NCBI RefSeq assembly: GCF_000463155.2
Contig: NZ_AWFZ01000028.1
Coordinates: forward strand, 310,001-374,000
From: Siccibacter turicensis LMG 23730
Lineage (GTDB): Bacteria > Pseudomonadota > Gammaproteobacteria > Enterobacterales > Enterobacteriaceae
Length of the DNA stretch: 64,000 bases
Direction: 5' to 3'
The translations under genes and the position numbers were made by a program. Under the pieces are notes generated by a model that was not told where the DNA came from, did no database searches, and saw only the letters and a program-made list of their open reading frames with translations. Positions 53,185 to 63,238 of the stretch are shown piece after piece. The first letter of the stretch is position 1. The number at the start of each line of letters is the position of its first letter.

Positions 53185-55385
53185 CGCGCCTCACCCTGCT
53201 GTTGAGTGCCCTGCTGGCCTTTCCGCTGTGGGCAACCGCCCAGCCGCTGCCGGTGAGCTGGTCGCTGGCAGGCCAGTGGCGCGCCCATGACGGCAACGAT
53301 CCGGCGTTCGAAGGGTGGCGCGGGAGCGACGCTGCCTGGCGCACCCTGCGGGTGCCGGCCAACTGGTACAGCGCGGGCTGGGATCATCAGGGGGCGCTCT
53401 GGTATCGCACCGAATTTTCACTTCCGGCCCGGCCGGATGACACCCTGGCGACGCTGGAGTTTGATGGCGTCGACTACCTCGCGGACGTCTGGCTCAACGG
53501 GCAGCATCTGAAACAGCACGAAGGCTATTTCCAGCGTTTTGCGGTGGACGTCACCGACGCGCTACGCCACCGCAACCGGCTGGCGGTGAAGGTGGACAGC
53601 CCGTTTGAAGATCCAAAAACCGTCTGGCCGCTACACAAAAAACAGATGAAGGGCATTCTCAATCAGCACGACTCGCGCCCTGGCGGGGCCTGGTCGCCCC
53701 AGGGGCAGGACGCCAACTCCGGCGGCATCTGGGCGCCGGTGCGCCTGCGGTTAAGCCGCGCCGTGGCGATCGACCACCTTATCCTGCGCCCTGACTGGTC
53801 CCAGGGGCTCGGCAAGCCAGCGCTCAGCGCCGAGCTTATCTACCGCGCCCCCGCCGACGTGCAGGCTACCCTGACCCTGACGGCGGCACCGGATAACTTC
53901 GCCGGACAGCGCTACCAGCAGCCGTTCCCGGTGAACCTGCGCGCCACCGGCGACGCGCCTCAGCGCGTCAGGGTAACGCTGCCGATGCCGGACGCAAAGC
54001 TGTGGTGGCCGGTGGGTTACGGTGCGCCGCATCTCTATCAGGTGACCGCCACCCTGCGCGACGAGGCGGGGATAATGGATCGCCGCCGCAGCCGTACCGG
54101 CCTGCGCCAGGTGATTGAACAGCCCGACAATAAAGGCTGGACCGTCAACGGCACGCGGGTGTTTATCCGCGGCACCAACTACATCGGCTCCCCCTGGCTG
54201 AGCACCATGACCGCACGCCGCTACGCCCGGGATTTCGCGCTGGTCGAGGAGATGAACGCCAATGCCATTCGCGTTCACGGTCACGTGGCGAACCGCTCGC
54301 TCTACCAGCAGGCAGACGAGCGCGGGCTGATGATCTGGCAGGACGTGCCGCTGCAGTGGGGCTATGACGACAGCGCGGCGTTTGCGGACAACGCGGCGCG
54401 CCAGAGCCGTGAGATGGTGGAGCAGTTCGGCAACTCGCCGTCGGTGGTGGTGTGGGGCGGGCAGAACGAACCGCCGTTTAACTCCCCGTGGATGGAGAAG
54501 CGTTTCCCGGACTGGCATAAGGATCTCAACCGCGTGCTGATGCAGCGGGTTGCCGATGCGCTGGCGGAGGATAACACCCGCATCGTGCATCCCTACTCCG
54601 CCGTTGAAGAGCACTACTGGGCGGGCTGGTACTTCGGCACGCTGCAAAACCTGCTGGAGCCGGCAAAAACCGCCATCATCACCGAGTTTGGCGCCCAGGC
54701 GCTGCCGAACCTGAACACGCTGAAAACCATCATCCCGCGGGAGGCGTGGTGGCCCGCCAGCACCGATCCGGGCGACCCGAAATGGACGCGCTGGAAGTAC
54801 CATAACTTCCAGCCGATCCAGACTTTCCAGAATGCGAAAGTGCCGCGCGGCGACACGATGGCGAGCTTTATCCGCAACACCCAGCAGTACCAGGCGGATC
54901 TGGTGGCGCTGGCCGCGGAGAGCTACCGCCGTCAGCGCTTTCAGCCGGTTACCGCCCTGTTCCAGTTTATGTTTGTCGAAACCTGGCCGTCGATAAACTG
55001 GGGGGTGGTGGACTATCTGCGCCAGCCCAAAGCGGGCTATTACGCACTGAAGCGCGCCTACCAGCCGCTGCTGCCCTCTATCGATCCGGTGAACGTGCAG
55101 TGGAAAGCCAACCAGCCGGGCGAGATCCACCTGTGGATCGTCAACGACCGTCACACGGCGACCGCCGATGCGCGTCTGGCGTGGCGCGTGACGCAGGGCG
55201 GAAACCCGCTGGCCCAGGGCGAACAGCCGGTCTCTATTCTGGCCGACAGCGGGCAGCAGATCGTCACCCTGAAGGTGACACCGCAGGGTAGCGCCCCGCT
55301 GCGGGTTGAGAGCCGGATCCTCGACGCCCGAGGGAAAAACCTGGCGACCAACCGGCTGCGCATTCCGGTGGCGGCCGACGAGTGA
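53181..55385 (+). CDS. Secreted glycoside hydrolase family 2 (beta-mannosidase/glucosaminidase type)
   Basis: A 734-residue exported enzyme (signal peptide [20 protein letters not shown]). Domains: N-terminal jelly-roll ([36 protein letters not shown]), Ig-like middle, TIM barrel with [15 protein letters not shown], the acid/base Glu in [12 protein letters not shown] (~residue 430) and the nucleophile Glu in [11 protein letters not shown] (~residue 500). Closest in motif to beta-mannosidases and exo-beta-glucosaminidases. It is the last gene of the rightward operon and overlaps the kinase gene by four bases. Likely substrate is the polysaccharide made by this locus, an inference. Confidence 0.85.
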   Translation: MTRLTLLLSALLAFPLWATAQPLPVSWSLAGQWRAHDGNDPAFEGWRGSDAAWRTLRVPANWYSAGWDHQGALWYRTEFSLPARPDDTLATLEFDGVDYLADVWLNGQHLKQHEGYFQRFAVDVTDALRHRNRLAVKVDSPFEDPKTVWPLHKKQMKGILNQHDSRPGGAWSPQGQDANSGGIWAPVRLRLSRAVAIDHLILRPDWSQGLGKPALSAELIYRAPADVQATLTLTAAPDNFAGQRYQQPFPVNLRATGDAPQRVRVTLPMPDAKLWWPVGYGAPHLYQVTATLRDEAGIMDRRRSRTGLRQVIEQPDNKGWTVNGTRVFIRGTNYIGSPWLSTMTARRYARDFALVEEMNANAIRVHGHVANRSLYQQADERGLMIWQDVPLQWGYDDSAAFADNAARQSREMVEQFGNSPSVVVWGGQNEPPFNSPWMEKRFPDWHKDLNRVLMQRVADALAEDNTRIVHPYSAVEEHYWAGWYFGTLQNLLEPAKTAIITEFGAQALPNLNTLKTIIPREAWWPASTDPGDPKWTRWKYHNFQPIQTFQNAKVPRGDTMASFIRNTQQYQADLVALAAESYRRQRFQPVTALFQFMFVETWPSINWGVVDYLRQPKAGYYALKRAYQPLLPSIDPVNVQWKANQPGEIHLWIVNDRHTATADARLAWRVTQGGNPLAQGEQPVSILADSGQQIVTLKVTPQGSAPLRVESRILDARGKNLATNRLRIPVAADE

Positions 55386-55411
55386 CGGGGCGGTGCAACG
55401 CCGCCCCACCC

Positions 55412-55441
55412 TTGACATTGCCGGGTAAAGCAGGCAAGAAT
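55412..55441 (+). promoter_or_regulatory. Promoter of the dinI-like gene
   Basis: TTGACA (55412-55417) and AAGAAT (55436-55441) are spaced by 18 bases and lie immediately before the LexA box, giving a sigma-70 promoter that LexA would cover at its start site. Confidence 0.6.
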
Positions 55442-55460
55442 GCTGTACAAAAAAACAGTA
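55441..55460 (+). promoter_or_regulatory. LexA box upstream of dinI-like gene
   Basis: CTGT (55443-55446), eight bases, ACAG (55455-55458) is a perfect match to the LexA core, with the central A-rich tract and flanking TA. It lies 12 bases before the ATG. Confidence 0.93.
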
Positions 55461-55471
55461 AAGGCACTCTT

Positions 55472-55717
55472 ATGTTCGTCGAACTCATTTACGATAAGCG
55501 CAACGTGGCAGGCTTACCCGGCGCGCGCGAGCTTATCCTTACCGAACTCACCAAGCGTATTCACCGCATTTTCCCCGACGCCGAGGTACGGGTTAAGCCG
55601 ATGATGACCAATCCGGCTATCAATACCGATGCAACGAAAAATGAAAAGTCGATTATCAGCCAGGCGATTCAGGAGATGTTTGAAGAAGCCGATATGTGGC
55701 TGGTGGCGGAAGAGTAA
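55472..55717 (+). CDS. DinI-family SOS protein
   Basis: An 81-residue protein of the DinI/TumA family, which binds RecA and tunes LexA and UmuD cleavage. Features: N-terminal MFVELIYDKRNVAGLPGAREL, ELTKRIHRIFPDAEVRVKPM, SQAIQEMFEEADMWLVAEE (the acidic C-terminal helix that mimics DNA). The start at 55472 is supported by the preceding LexA box and homology; an earlier in-frame start at 55382 lies within the GH2 stop region and would cross the promoter. Not the E. coli dinI locus, so a paralogue. Confidence 0.92.
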   Translation: MFVELIYDKRNVAGLPGARELILTELTKRIHRIFPDAEVRVKPMMTNPAINTDATKNEKSIISQAIQEMFEEADMWLVAEE

Positions 55718-55718
55718 A

Positions 55719-55738
55719 CAGGCGCGGCCCCGCGCCTG
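55719..55738. terminator. Possible terminator after dinI-like gene
   Basis: Perfect 8-bp stem CAGGCGCG / CGCGCCTG with a GCCC loop between two convergent genes. No T-run follows, so it may need Rho or may only be an mRNA 3' structure. Confidence 0.45.
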
Positions 55739-55743
55739 AAGCA

Positions 55744-55938
55744 CTACTTATTACGATGTGAAGCGTTTTCATCGGCCGCGTCATCCGGGCCCGGCGCTTC
55801 ACCATGCTGATTCGGATTCCCCGTTACGCCCAGGTCATCTTCCTCATAGGCATTCCCGTGATTCGGTGCCGCTTCCGGCAACCCCTTATGCACTTCACCC
55901 TCTTTCTTACGCTCTTCGTTTGTGTCGTGGTTGAACAT
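55744..55938 (-). CDS. Small hydrophilic protein, 64 residues
   Basis: Not recognised. MFNHDTNEERKKEGEVHKGLPEAAPN... is rich in Asn, Glu, Asp, Pro and Gly with no hydrophobic core, so it is probably disordered. GGAGG precedes the ATG at 55938, and the coding frame ends before the convergent dinI-like gene. It lies just downstream of the MFS gene (112 bases). It may be a stress-associated small hydrophilic protein of the type common in enterics; this is inference. Confidence 0.6.
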   Translation of the reverse strand: MFNHDTNEERKKEGEVHKGLPEAAPNHGNAYEEDDLGVTGNPNQHGEAPGPDDAADENASHRNK

Positions 55939-56050
55939 GGCTGCCTCCTCAGGATAGTGGTCCAGTAAGTTTAGCCGAGCCTCGCATTCGTGCCCGGCGT
56001 GTGCCTGTGGGTCACGCAGGAAGGCAGCCGGATGGCCGGCTACCTGAGCG

Positions 56051-57514
56051 TTATGCCGCGGACGCAGCGTCCTCGCCCTTCTCCCCAAAGCGCTCACGCA
56101 TGTGGGTTTCGATCTGCTCCAGCGATTTGCCGCGGGTTTCCGGCAGCACCAGCAGAACAAACACCAGCGAAGCCACGTTGATGCCGGCAAAGATAAAGAA
56201 CGCGTTGTTGCCCACCAGCGACAGCAGCGGCGGGAAGGCAAACGCGACCGCCGCGTTACATATCCACTGGAACGCCACCGCCGAGCCGGTTAACACCCCA
56301 CGCACTTTCATCGGGAACAGTTCGGCCATCAACAGCCAGTACACCGGTGAGATGCACATCTGCATAAAGAACAGGAAGACCAGAATGCAGGCCAGCGCCA
56401 GCAGGCTCTGGGTCAGGTTCTGCGGCATAAAGACCAGCACCGCGCCGAGCGCCAGCTGCATGATGATGACCACCGACAGACCAGTCATCAGCATCGGGCG
56501 ACGCCCGAAGTGGCTGATGGCTTTGATCCCGGCAAAGGTCGCCAGCACGGAGACCACGCCGTTACCGATGGTGGCGGCAATGGAGGCGCTGGTGCCAAGC
56601 CCTGTGCTTTTGAGGATGATTGGGGTGTAGTACATAAAGGCGTTCACCCCGGTAAACTGCAGCACGATACCCATACCGCAGCCCATCAGCAGCAGGCGCA
56701 CCACCCATTTCTCCTTCAGCAGTTCACGCGCCGCCGGGCCCTGCCGCGCTTCGCGGGCGTTCTCCCGCATCTCCGCCATCTCTTTTTTAATCTCGCGCGG
56801 GTTTTCACGCAGCTTACGCAGAATGCGCAGCGCCTCGCTGAAGCGCCCTTCTGCCACCATCCAGTGCGGCGAAGCGGGCACGAAGAAGGTGCCGATAAAC
56901 AGCAGCACGCCCGGCACCATCGCCAGCGCCAGCATATAGCGCCACATCTGCGGTTCGTGCAGCAGCAGGCTCATTGACGCACTCACGATATAGGCCAGCA
57001 GCTGGCCCGAGACGATCATCAGCTCGTTGCGGCTGACCAGCGGGGCGCGGCGCTTCGGCCCGGCAATCTCGGCGATAAACACCGGCACGGTCGACGATCC
57101 ACCGCCGACGGCAATGCCGAGAATAAAGCGCATCACCACCATGATCTCGATATTGGGGGCAATCGTGGTGCCGAGCGCACCGGCGACAAACAGCAGCGCC
57201 AGGCTGCGCAGGGTAATACGGCGGCCGAAGCGGTCAGAGACATAGCCACTCAGGAAGGCACCGATGGCGGACCCGAACGTCAGGGATGAGGTAACCAGCC
57301 CTTCGGTGAACGGCGTCAGGCCAAGCCCGCCCTGTGAGGCGGGCAGCGTCATGTACGGCAGGGCGCCGGAGATGATGCCGGTATCGTAGCCGTACGCCAG
57401 CGCGCCCATGGTGGCGACTAGCACCACAAAGAACAGGCGCTGCTGCACGGTAAAGGTCAGCGACCCGCTGTCGTCTGACGGGGTCTGAGAAGGGTTTTGC
57501 ATAGTGGCATCCAT
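56051..57514 (-). CDS. Sugar porter family MFS transporter
   Basis: A 487-residue proton-sugar symporter-like protein with 12 predicted membrane segments. Sugar-porter signatures: GYDTGIISGALPYM in TM1, YVSDRFGRRITLRS (motif A), FIAEIAGPKRRAP (PESPR-like), FTGVNAFMYYTPIIL in TM7, HFGRRPMLMTG (second motif A), and LPETRGKSLEQIE at the C-terminus. It resembles GalP/XylE/IolT-type transporters; the substrate cannot be assigned. The start may be MDATMQN (57514) or MQN (57502); no strong Shine-Dalgarno distinguishes them. Confidence 0.88.
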   Translation of the reverse strand: MDATMQNPSQTPSDDSGSLTFTVQQRLFFVVLVATMGALAYGYDTGIISGALPYMTLPASQGGLGLTPFTEGLVTSSLTFGSAIGAFLSGYVSDRFGRRITLRSLALLFVAGALGTTIAPNIEIMVVMRFILGIAVGGGSSTVPVFIAEIAGPKRRAPLVSRNELMIVSGQLLAYIVSASMSLLLHEPQMWRYMLALAMVPGVLLFIGTFFVPASPHWMVAEGRFSEALRILRKLRENPREIKKEMAEMRENAREARQGPAARELLKEKWVVRLLLMGCGMGIVLQFTGVNAFMYYTPIILKSTGLGTSASIAATIGNGVVSVLATFAGIKAISHFGRRPMLMTGLSVVIIMQLALGAVLVFMPQNLTQSLLALACILVFLFFMQMCISPVYWLLMAELFPMKVRGVLTGSAVAFQWICNAAVAFAFPPLLSLVGNNAFFIFAGINVASLVFVLLVLPETRGKSLEQIETHMRERFGEKGEDAASAA

Positions 57515-57798
57515 GTTTAACGACAAACACAGCACATCGCTGTGTAAAGAAAGGTATAAGTATAGGCATGAATTCAGAAATGGGATCCTAATCACAGACA
57601 GATTAAGTTTTACCAATAGCACTAATTACTGAAGCTGTGGTCGGCGTGGCCGATAACGCTTCTGCGTTGGGGAGATCGGTTCATTGATGAGGCTGATTCT
57701 CAACGTCGAGTTCTGACTGCGAACGGACCTGCTGTTTAGCCCTCTTTATGCATCACCTGCACATGCCATACGTAAATAACCCCAGGGAAAACAATAAT
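57515..57798. other. Divergent intergenic region between MFS gene and FIST-MCP gene
   Basis: Holds the promoters of both genes. Moderately AT-rich on the MFS side. I see no confident regulatory element; an earlier in-frame ATG at 57748 is possible for the MCP gene but lacks a good ribosome-binding site. Confidence 0.4.
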
Positions 57799-59763
57799 AT
57801 GTCTTTTGTTAAGACAATAAATAAACGCTTTTCAGGTATCCGTTTCGCTGGCGAGGCGCAGCCCGCCGATGGCATTTATGACTGTCGCACACTGCCGACG
57901 TCGCTGACTGACGCTGGCCTGCCGCGTCGCGCATCCGGCATCTTATTGACCTTCGTCCCGCCCGAGGCCGATTTTTATCAGGTCAGCCAGGCATGGTAGC
58001 GCTTCACTTCGGCGGATCTTACCGTCATTACCCTCTCCTCCAACGGCGCGCTGAGCGCCAGCGGCAGCCAGTCCACCTACTGTAAGGGTGACGGTCCGGA
58101 GGGAAGCTGGCTGTGGCTGCCCGACAGCCTGATTGCCGAACATGAAACCCACATCATCGATCTGCATCTGCAGGACACCACCAGCGCAACGGAACGCGTC
58201 GCCGCGATCCAGCGCGAGCTGGCAGCGATAAAGCTGCGCATGCCGCTCTCCGCCGACCGCACCTTCGCGATGATCTATTGCGACGGCCTGTCGGCGTCGG
58301 AAGGCTTCCTGATGCAGGCCTGGTATAACAGCGGGCTGTTTCCCTGCCTCGCTATCGGTGGCTCCGCCGGTGGCCGCGTAAGCTTTGACGGCACATGGAT
58401 TGGCGTGGGTGGCCGGGTGCTGCAGGGCAAGGCCGTGATTGTTTTCTGCAAGATGGCGCCCGGCAAATCCTTCGCGCCCTTCAAAAGCCAGAACTTCAAC
58501 GCCCTGAACAAGAGCTGGCTGATTGCGGAAGCCGATCCCATTACCCGTACCGTTACCTCCGTGTTCAACGCCCAGGGGCAGCAGCAGCGGTTTACCCAGG
58601 CGCTGGCGGAGCATCTTGGCTGCAGCGAGCAGCAGCTCAGCAAGGGCCTGACCGGCCTGACGTTTGCGGTGAAGGCCGGGGAGGAGTATTTCATTCGTTC
58701 GGTGGCGAAGATCGACAGCGGCTGCGTGACCTTCTTCTGCGATCTGGAGTTTGGCGACCGGCTGTTCCTGATGCAGGAAACCGACTTTAAACAGGCCACG
58801 CAGCAGGACTGGCAGCGGTTTACCGCCCGTTACGGAAAACCGGCGGCGATCATGATGAACGACTGTATTCTGCGCCGCGTCGGCAATGCCGACCAGCTGC
58901 ATAATGCGCACTTCTTTAAGGGCATCCCGGCGGCGGGCTTCTCCAGCTTCGGCGAGATCCTTGGCGTGCCGATTAACCAGACGCTCTCCGCGCTGGTGTT
59001 CTTTAATCATGACGCGAAGGCGATGTCGCAGTTCCCGGTGGAGTACGCTGGCTATGCGGCGCACTACGCCCAGCGCGCGCTGCGCCGCTGGGAGGCGCTG
59101 AACCGCATCCAGACCCGGGTGCTGGATCGCGTAGTCTCCTATCAGGAGGAGCTGGCGCCTATCGTGCAGGCCCTGCCGGCGCTGGAAGCCGCCACCCAGA
59201 GCCAGGGCGAAGCGCTCAGCATGGCCGAAAGCAGCATTCGCGCCATCAGCGATATCGCCACCGAGAGCCAGCGGGCGCAGGGCCGTCTGGGTGAGGGGCT
59301 GGACGATCTGGAGAAGATCTCCAACGGCATCAACGTGATTACCCACGGCATCAGCAACATCGCGTTCCAGACCAATATTCTGGCGCTGAACGCCGCGGTG
59401 GAAGCCGCGCGCGCGGGCGAAGCGGGACGCGGGTTTGCCGTGGTAGCCGGTGAAGTGCGCCGTCTGGCCCATCTGTCCAAAGAGCAGGCGGAAGCGACCG
59501 CGGGAAACATCAACGATGCGGTGAGCACCATCTCGCGCATTCGCGGCGTGGCCAGCGATACCGTCGCCACCGCCACGGATATGGCGGAGCGCAGCATCCG
59601 TTCTGCCGATGCGATAGCGGAGATGAGCAATCAGACCCGCAACGAGCGCGCCGACATCGTTAAGCAGCTCGACAGCCTGCGCACCCTGACCGCCGGTATG
59701 GACGCCATGCAGGAAGCGGTGGCGCAGCTGAAGGTGCTGCAGGTGCTGTCAGCGGGCCGGTAG
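57799..59763 (+). pseudogene. FIST-domain soluble methyl-accepting chemotaxis protein, interrupted by amber codon
   Basis: The frame from MSFVKTINKRFSG to LQVLSAGR is open for 654 codons except one TAG at 57997-57999 (codon 67, after QVSQAW). Domains: FIST N ([14 protein letters not shown]), FIST C ([31 protein letters not shown]), then an MCP signalling hairpin ([33 protein letters not shown]). No membrane segments, so a cytoplasmic receptor. FIST domains bind small ligands in other proteins. Downstream start codons (58240 ATG) could make a truncated product lacking the first part of FIST. The TAG is one base from CAG, so a recent nonsense mutation, readthrough or base error are all possible. 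Confidence 0.85.
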
Positions 59764-59792
59764 TTCTGCGGTTTTACTGAGCGTGAAATAAA

Positions 59793-59818
59793 AAACGGGA
59801 ACCTTCGGGTTCCCGTTT
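59793..59818 (+). terminator. FIST-MCP gene terminator
   Basis: AAACGGGAACC / GGTTCCCGTTT stem with TTCG loop, about 30 bases after the stop. Confidence 0.88.
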
Positions 59819-60261
59819 GTGTATTGCGCAGAGGTAGAAATAACACGTTCACAATGAGCTTTTTAATATTATAGCAACGTAGCACCCTCTCTGGACGCTC
59901 AAACTGGTGAGTTATATTTTTCTGATAAATGATAAGCCTATGACGTAAACGACAACTTGTGGGATCGTTTTCCATATGATGCAAGTCGATTTTATTTATC
60001 ATGCAATTCTCAAGATCACTTTTTTAACCTACATCTGGCATACTAGCGCTAAGAGTAACGAACGTAACTTTACTGTTCAGTTGGTAAAAATCTTGTTGAA
60101 CTCAGAACGGCAGGTCACATCACTCGAATTTGAGTAACGACTATACTGAACCTGCCATCCAAATATAACAACATGTCTCATTGCATATGAACTTCTGAGT
60201 GCATAGTTGTTAATTGTACAAAACAATGTTAAATTAATAAAAAAAATACCAAGCAATCAAC
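59819..60261. other. AT-rich intergenic region before the acyltransferase gene
   Basis: About 440 bases with no supported gene. Base composition falls sharply from the GC-rich MCP gene to AT-rich DNA that continues through the next gene. No tRNA or integrase remnant is seen. Confidence 0.5.
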
Positions 60262-61314
60262 ATGAGCACACAAAACATAAATAGTAAAAAGATCATTTCC
60301 GTGCATTACCTGCGGGGATTCGCATGCCTTTTTGTTGTACTAATGCATTATGGTTCATATATCCATAATAAATTCTTTTATGGCATATTTGGGGTAGACT
60401 TATTCTTTATAATCAGTGGATTTATTATAACACTCACTACTACTAAGAGTTCTCCATGCCTTCGATTCTTAAAAAAAAGGTTTATCCGTATCTATCCATC
60501 TTTTTTCATAGTATGGTTTATTGCAGTCTTAACGATCTATAATAATGAATCTTATACACAAATTATAAAATCGCTTTTTTTACTGCATAAAGACTATAAC
60601 TGGCATTCCGCGCCTGGATTTGGATGGAATATGATAGGACCGCCATGGACACTTACCTATGAATTTTTATTTTATGGTATATTTGCATTAGCGATGGCTA
60701 TTAGCCATAAGTATAGAGTAGTTATAGCTTCTTTTTTCATCATTTTAGCTGTTCTGTCACTTCAATATATATACAACGGCACAATAAACTTTGACTCCTA
60801 TATTTCCGCAAAACTTCGCGTTGAAGATCTAAGGCAAATATTTATTAAATTAATGAGCACCACCATCTTATTCGAATTTGTAGCGGGAATGCTGATTGCA
60901 TATAATTATCAGCGCATTAAACAAATGAACATCAAACACTCTCTGGTAACAGGAATGTTTTGCGTTATTATCTCCTTAAGTCTTTTTATATATAACCCCG
61001 ACTGTGGCTTCGGTATGCATGGCTTTTTTTGGCATACTCTATTCCTCTTCATTGGATTCATTATGCTTGAACCAATAATATCAAGGTATCAGTTTGGCAT
61101 ATTTAATTTCTTGGGGGATATATCTTATACGTTATACCTGGTGCATTTCCCGGTTAAACTTGCATATGAAAAATACATCCCTGTAATAAAAGACAGTCAT
61201 CATAATTTTGCGATATTCTCTCTTATACTAGCTACAAGTCTGGTGATCGCTACTCTACTACATAAGCTTGTCGAGGCGCCACTTATGAATATGCGTCCCA
61301 CTCACGAAAAGTAA
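60262..61314 (+). CDS. Acyltransferase 3 family membrane protein (AT-rich, probably foreign)
   Basis: A 350-residue inner-membrane O-acyltransferase of the OafA/NolX type with ~10 hydrophobic segments. Landmarks: HYLRGFACLFVVLMHYGSY (R-x10-H motif; His near residue 31), FGVDLFFIISGFIITLT, FLKKRFIRIYPSFF and DISYTLYLVHFPV. It modifies sugars in O-antigen or capsule in related proteins. Codons are strikingly AT-rich (ATA, AAT, TTA, AGA common) unlike nearly every other gene here, which points to horizontal transfer. Weak Shine-Dalgarno. It lies alone, between the FIST-MCP gene and icd. Confidence 0.83.
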   Translation: MSTQNINSKKIISVHYLRGFACLFVVLMHYGSYIHNKFFYGIFGVDLFFIISGFIITLTTTKSSPCLRFLKKRFIRIYPSFFIVWFIAVLTIYNNESYTQIIKSLFLLHKDYNWHSAPGFGWNMIGPPWTLTYEFLFYGIFALAMAISHKYRVVIASFFIILAVLSLQYIYNGTINFDSYISAKLRVEDLRQIFIKLMSTTILFEFVAGMLIAYNYQRIKQMNIKHSLVTGMFCVIISLSLFIYNPDCGFGMHGFFWHTLFLFIGFIMLEPIISRYQFGIFNFLGDISYTLYLVHFPVKLAYEKYIPVIKDSHHNFAIFSLILATSLVIATLLHKLVEAPLMNMRPTHEK

Positions 61315-61332
61315 CCTTTAGCATTGTTCAAA

Positions 61333-61368
61333 ACCAGCGTCTTATTTTTGAAAACGCTGGTAATTTTT
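61333..61368 (+). terminator. Acyltransferase gene terminator
   Basis: ACCAGCGT (61333-61340) and ACGCTGGT (61354-61361) form an 8-bp stem, followed by AATTTTT. Confidence 0.85.
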
Positions 61369-61935
61369 ACCTGCGAATAAAATAAGCATTAACGCAAAAA
61401 ACATCACTCTAAATATGCAAAAGATTTAAATACAATAAAGAAATGATAATTTTACAAACAATGTAGGATTACACCTTACAAGTAGCACAAATGGGAACAG
61501 GCTCAAATCAAGATAATCTCGATATTGATGGTGATGCTTTTCTCTGAGTATATATGAAGTGCTATGTTAAATTTACCCGGAAAATTTATTTTACAGTATT
61601 CCGTTTTATGCTGATTTTACATTTTTCAACAAATACTCTCGCGTTGAGAATATTTTCATAAGGATTTGATGTCCGGTAAGAATTTTTCTAACCAGTAAAC
61701 GTGAGGGTTCAAAACTGAAGCGGCAAGTTAATTCATAAAAAAAAGTGATTTTGGCGACAGGTATCAGTTACGGCACTACACTACACATTACTTCAGGCAG
61801 GCTTAATTTAAAAAGTTAATACTAAGATATAATGAATCTTTTTTTAGAGAGTCGTGCGTTCAAAAGGCTATTGAATATCTTATCTGAGATTTTAAAAGTT
61901 TTACCAATCAAACTTCCACGAGCATTTCAAATGAT
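61369..61935. other. AT-rich intergenic region downstream of icd
   Basis: About 570 bases with no supported gene. A 63-codon frame at 61832 runs into the icd 3' end and looks accidental. No repeat of the icd 3' end, and no integrase, is seen, although the icd 3' end is a known integration site for e14-type elements. Confidence 0.5.
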
Positions 61936-61965
61936 AATAAAAACGGGAGCCCTTCGGCTCCCGTT
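61936..61965 (-). terminator. icd terminator
   Basis: AACGGGAGCC / GGCTCCCGTT stem with a CTTC loop (61942-61965), followed on the minus strand by TTTTATTATC. Confidence 0.9.
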
Positions 61966-61987
61966 GTCATATAACCCGGCAAGTGGA

Positions 61988-63238
61988 TTACATGTTCGCG
62001 ATGATCGCGTCGCCAAACTCTGAGCATTTCAGCAGATTAGCGCCTTCCATCAGGCGTTCGAAGTCATAGGTCACGGTTTTCGCGTTGATGGCGCCTTCCA
62101 TACCTTTAACGATCAGGTCTGCGGCCTCGAACCACTCCATGTGACGCAGCATCATCTCGGCAGAGAGGATGATAGAGCCCGGGTTAACTTTGTCCTGACC
62201 GGCGTATTTCGGTGCAGTACCGTGGGTGGCTTCGAACAGCGCGCACTCGTCGCCGATGTTCGCGCCCGGTGCGATACCGATACCACCAACCTGCGCCGCC
62301 AGAGCATCAGAGATGTAGTCACCGTTGAGGTTCATACAGGCGATAACGTCGTACTCCGCCGGACGCAGCAGGATCTGCTGCAGGAAGGCGTCAGCAATCA
62401 CGTCTTTCACCACGATCTCTTTACCGGTGTTCGGGTTCTTGATCTTCATCCACGGGCCGCCGTCAATCAGCTCGCCGCCGAACTCTTCTTTCGCCAGCTG
62501 GTAGCCCCAGTCTTTGAAAGCGCCTTCGGTGAACTTCATGATGTTGCCTTTGTGCACCAGGGTCAGGGAGTCGCGGTCGTTGGTGATCGCATACTCAATC
62601 GCAGCGCGCACCAGACGTTTGGTACCCTCTTCCGAGCACGGCTTGATGCCGATGCCGCAATGTTCCGGGAAGCGGATTTTCTTCACGCCCATTTCATCGC
62701 GCAGGAATTTGATCACTTTCTCCGCTTCCGCAGAGTCAGCTTTCCACTCGATACCGGCGTAGATGTCTTCGGAGTTCTCACGGAAGATAACCATGTCGGT
62801 CAGTTCCGGGTGCTTAACCGGGCTCGGGGTGCCCTGGTAGTAACGTACCGGACGCAGGCAGACATAAAGGTCCAGCTCCTGGCGCAGGGCAACGTTCAGG
62901 GAGCGAATACCGCCACCGACCGGGGTGGTCAGCGGGCCTTTGATGGCAACGCGGTAGTCACGGATCAGATCGAGGGTTTCAGCAGGCAGCCAGACGTCCT
63001 GGCCGTAAACGTGGGTGGATTTCTCACCGGTGAAAATTTCCATCCAGGAAATCTTACGCTCGCCCTTATAGGCTTTCTCAACGGCGGCATCGACCACTTT
63101 CAGCATCGCGGGGGTGACGTCCACACCGATACCGTCGCCTTCAATGAACGGGATAATCGGATTATTCGGAACGTTGAGCTTGCCGTTTTGCAGGGTGATC
63201 TTAGTACCTTCCGCCGGAACAACTACTTTGCTTTCCAT
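61988..63238 (-). CDS. icd: Isocitrate dehydrogenase (NADP)
   Basis: TCA-cycle NADP-dependent isocitrate dehydrogenase, cytoplasmic dimer. 416 residues, exactly E. coli length, starting [11 protein letters not shown]. The [11 protein letters not shown] segment has the serine (Ser113) phosphorylated by AceK, and [22 protein letters not shown], and [14 protein letters not shown] are conserved. Its codons are highly optimised. The gene is divergent from rluE; in E. coli these two are also neighbours but at a distant chromosome position. Confidence 0.98.
   Translation of the reverse strand: MESKVVVPAEGTKITLQNGKLNVPNNPIIPFIEGDGIGVDVTPAMLKVVDAAVEKAYKGERKISWMEIFTGEKSTHVYGQDVWLPAETLDLIRDYRVAIKGPLTTPVGGGIRSLNVALRQELDLYVCLRPVRYYQGTPSPVKHPELTDMVIFRENSEDIYAGIEWKADSAEAEKVIKFLRDEMGVKKIRFPEHCGIGIKPCSEEGTKRLVRAAIEYAITNDRDSLTLVHKGNIMKFTEGAFKDWGYQLAKEEFGGELIDGGPWMKIKNPNTGKEIVVKDVIADAFLQQILLRPAEYDVIACMNLNGDYISDALAAQVGGIGIAPGANIGDECALFEATHGTAPKYAGQDKVNPGSIILSAEMMLRHMEWFEAADLIVKGMEGAINAKTVTYDFERLMEGANLLKCSEFGDAIIANM

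Noticed and set aside
59631-60002. 123-codon frame on the minus strand across the FIST-MCP gene end
   Set aside because: Antisense to the conserved MCP coding sequence and its terminator; the frame is a by-product of GC-rich codon use.
61315-62020. Prophage or e14-like attachment site at the icd 3' end
   Set aside because: No duplicated icd 3' end and no integrase gene are seen; only position and AT content suggest it.
61832-62023. 63-codon frame reaching into the icd 3' end
   Set aside because: It crosses the icd terminator hairpin and the antisense of icd, so the similarity to a gene is accidental.
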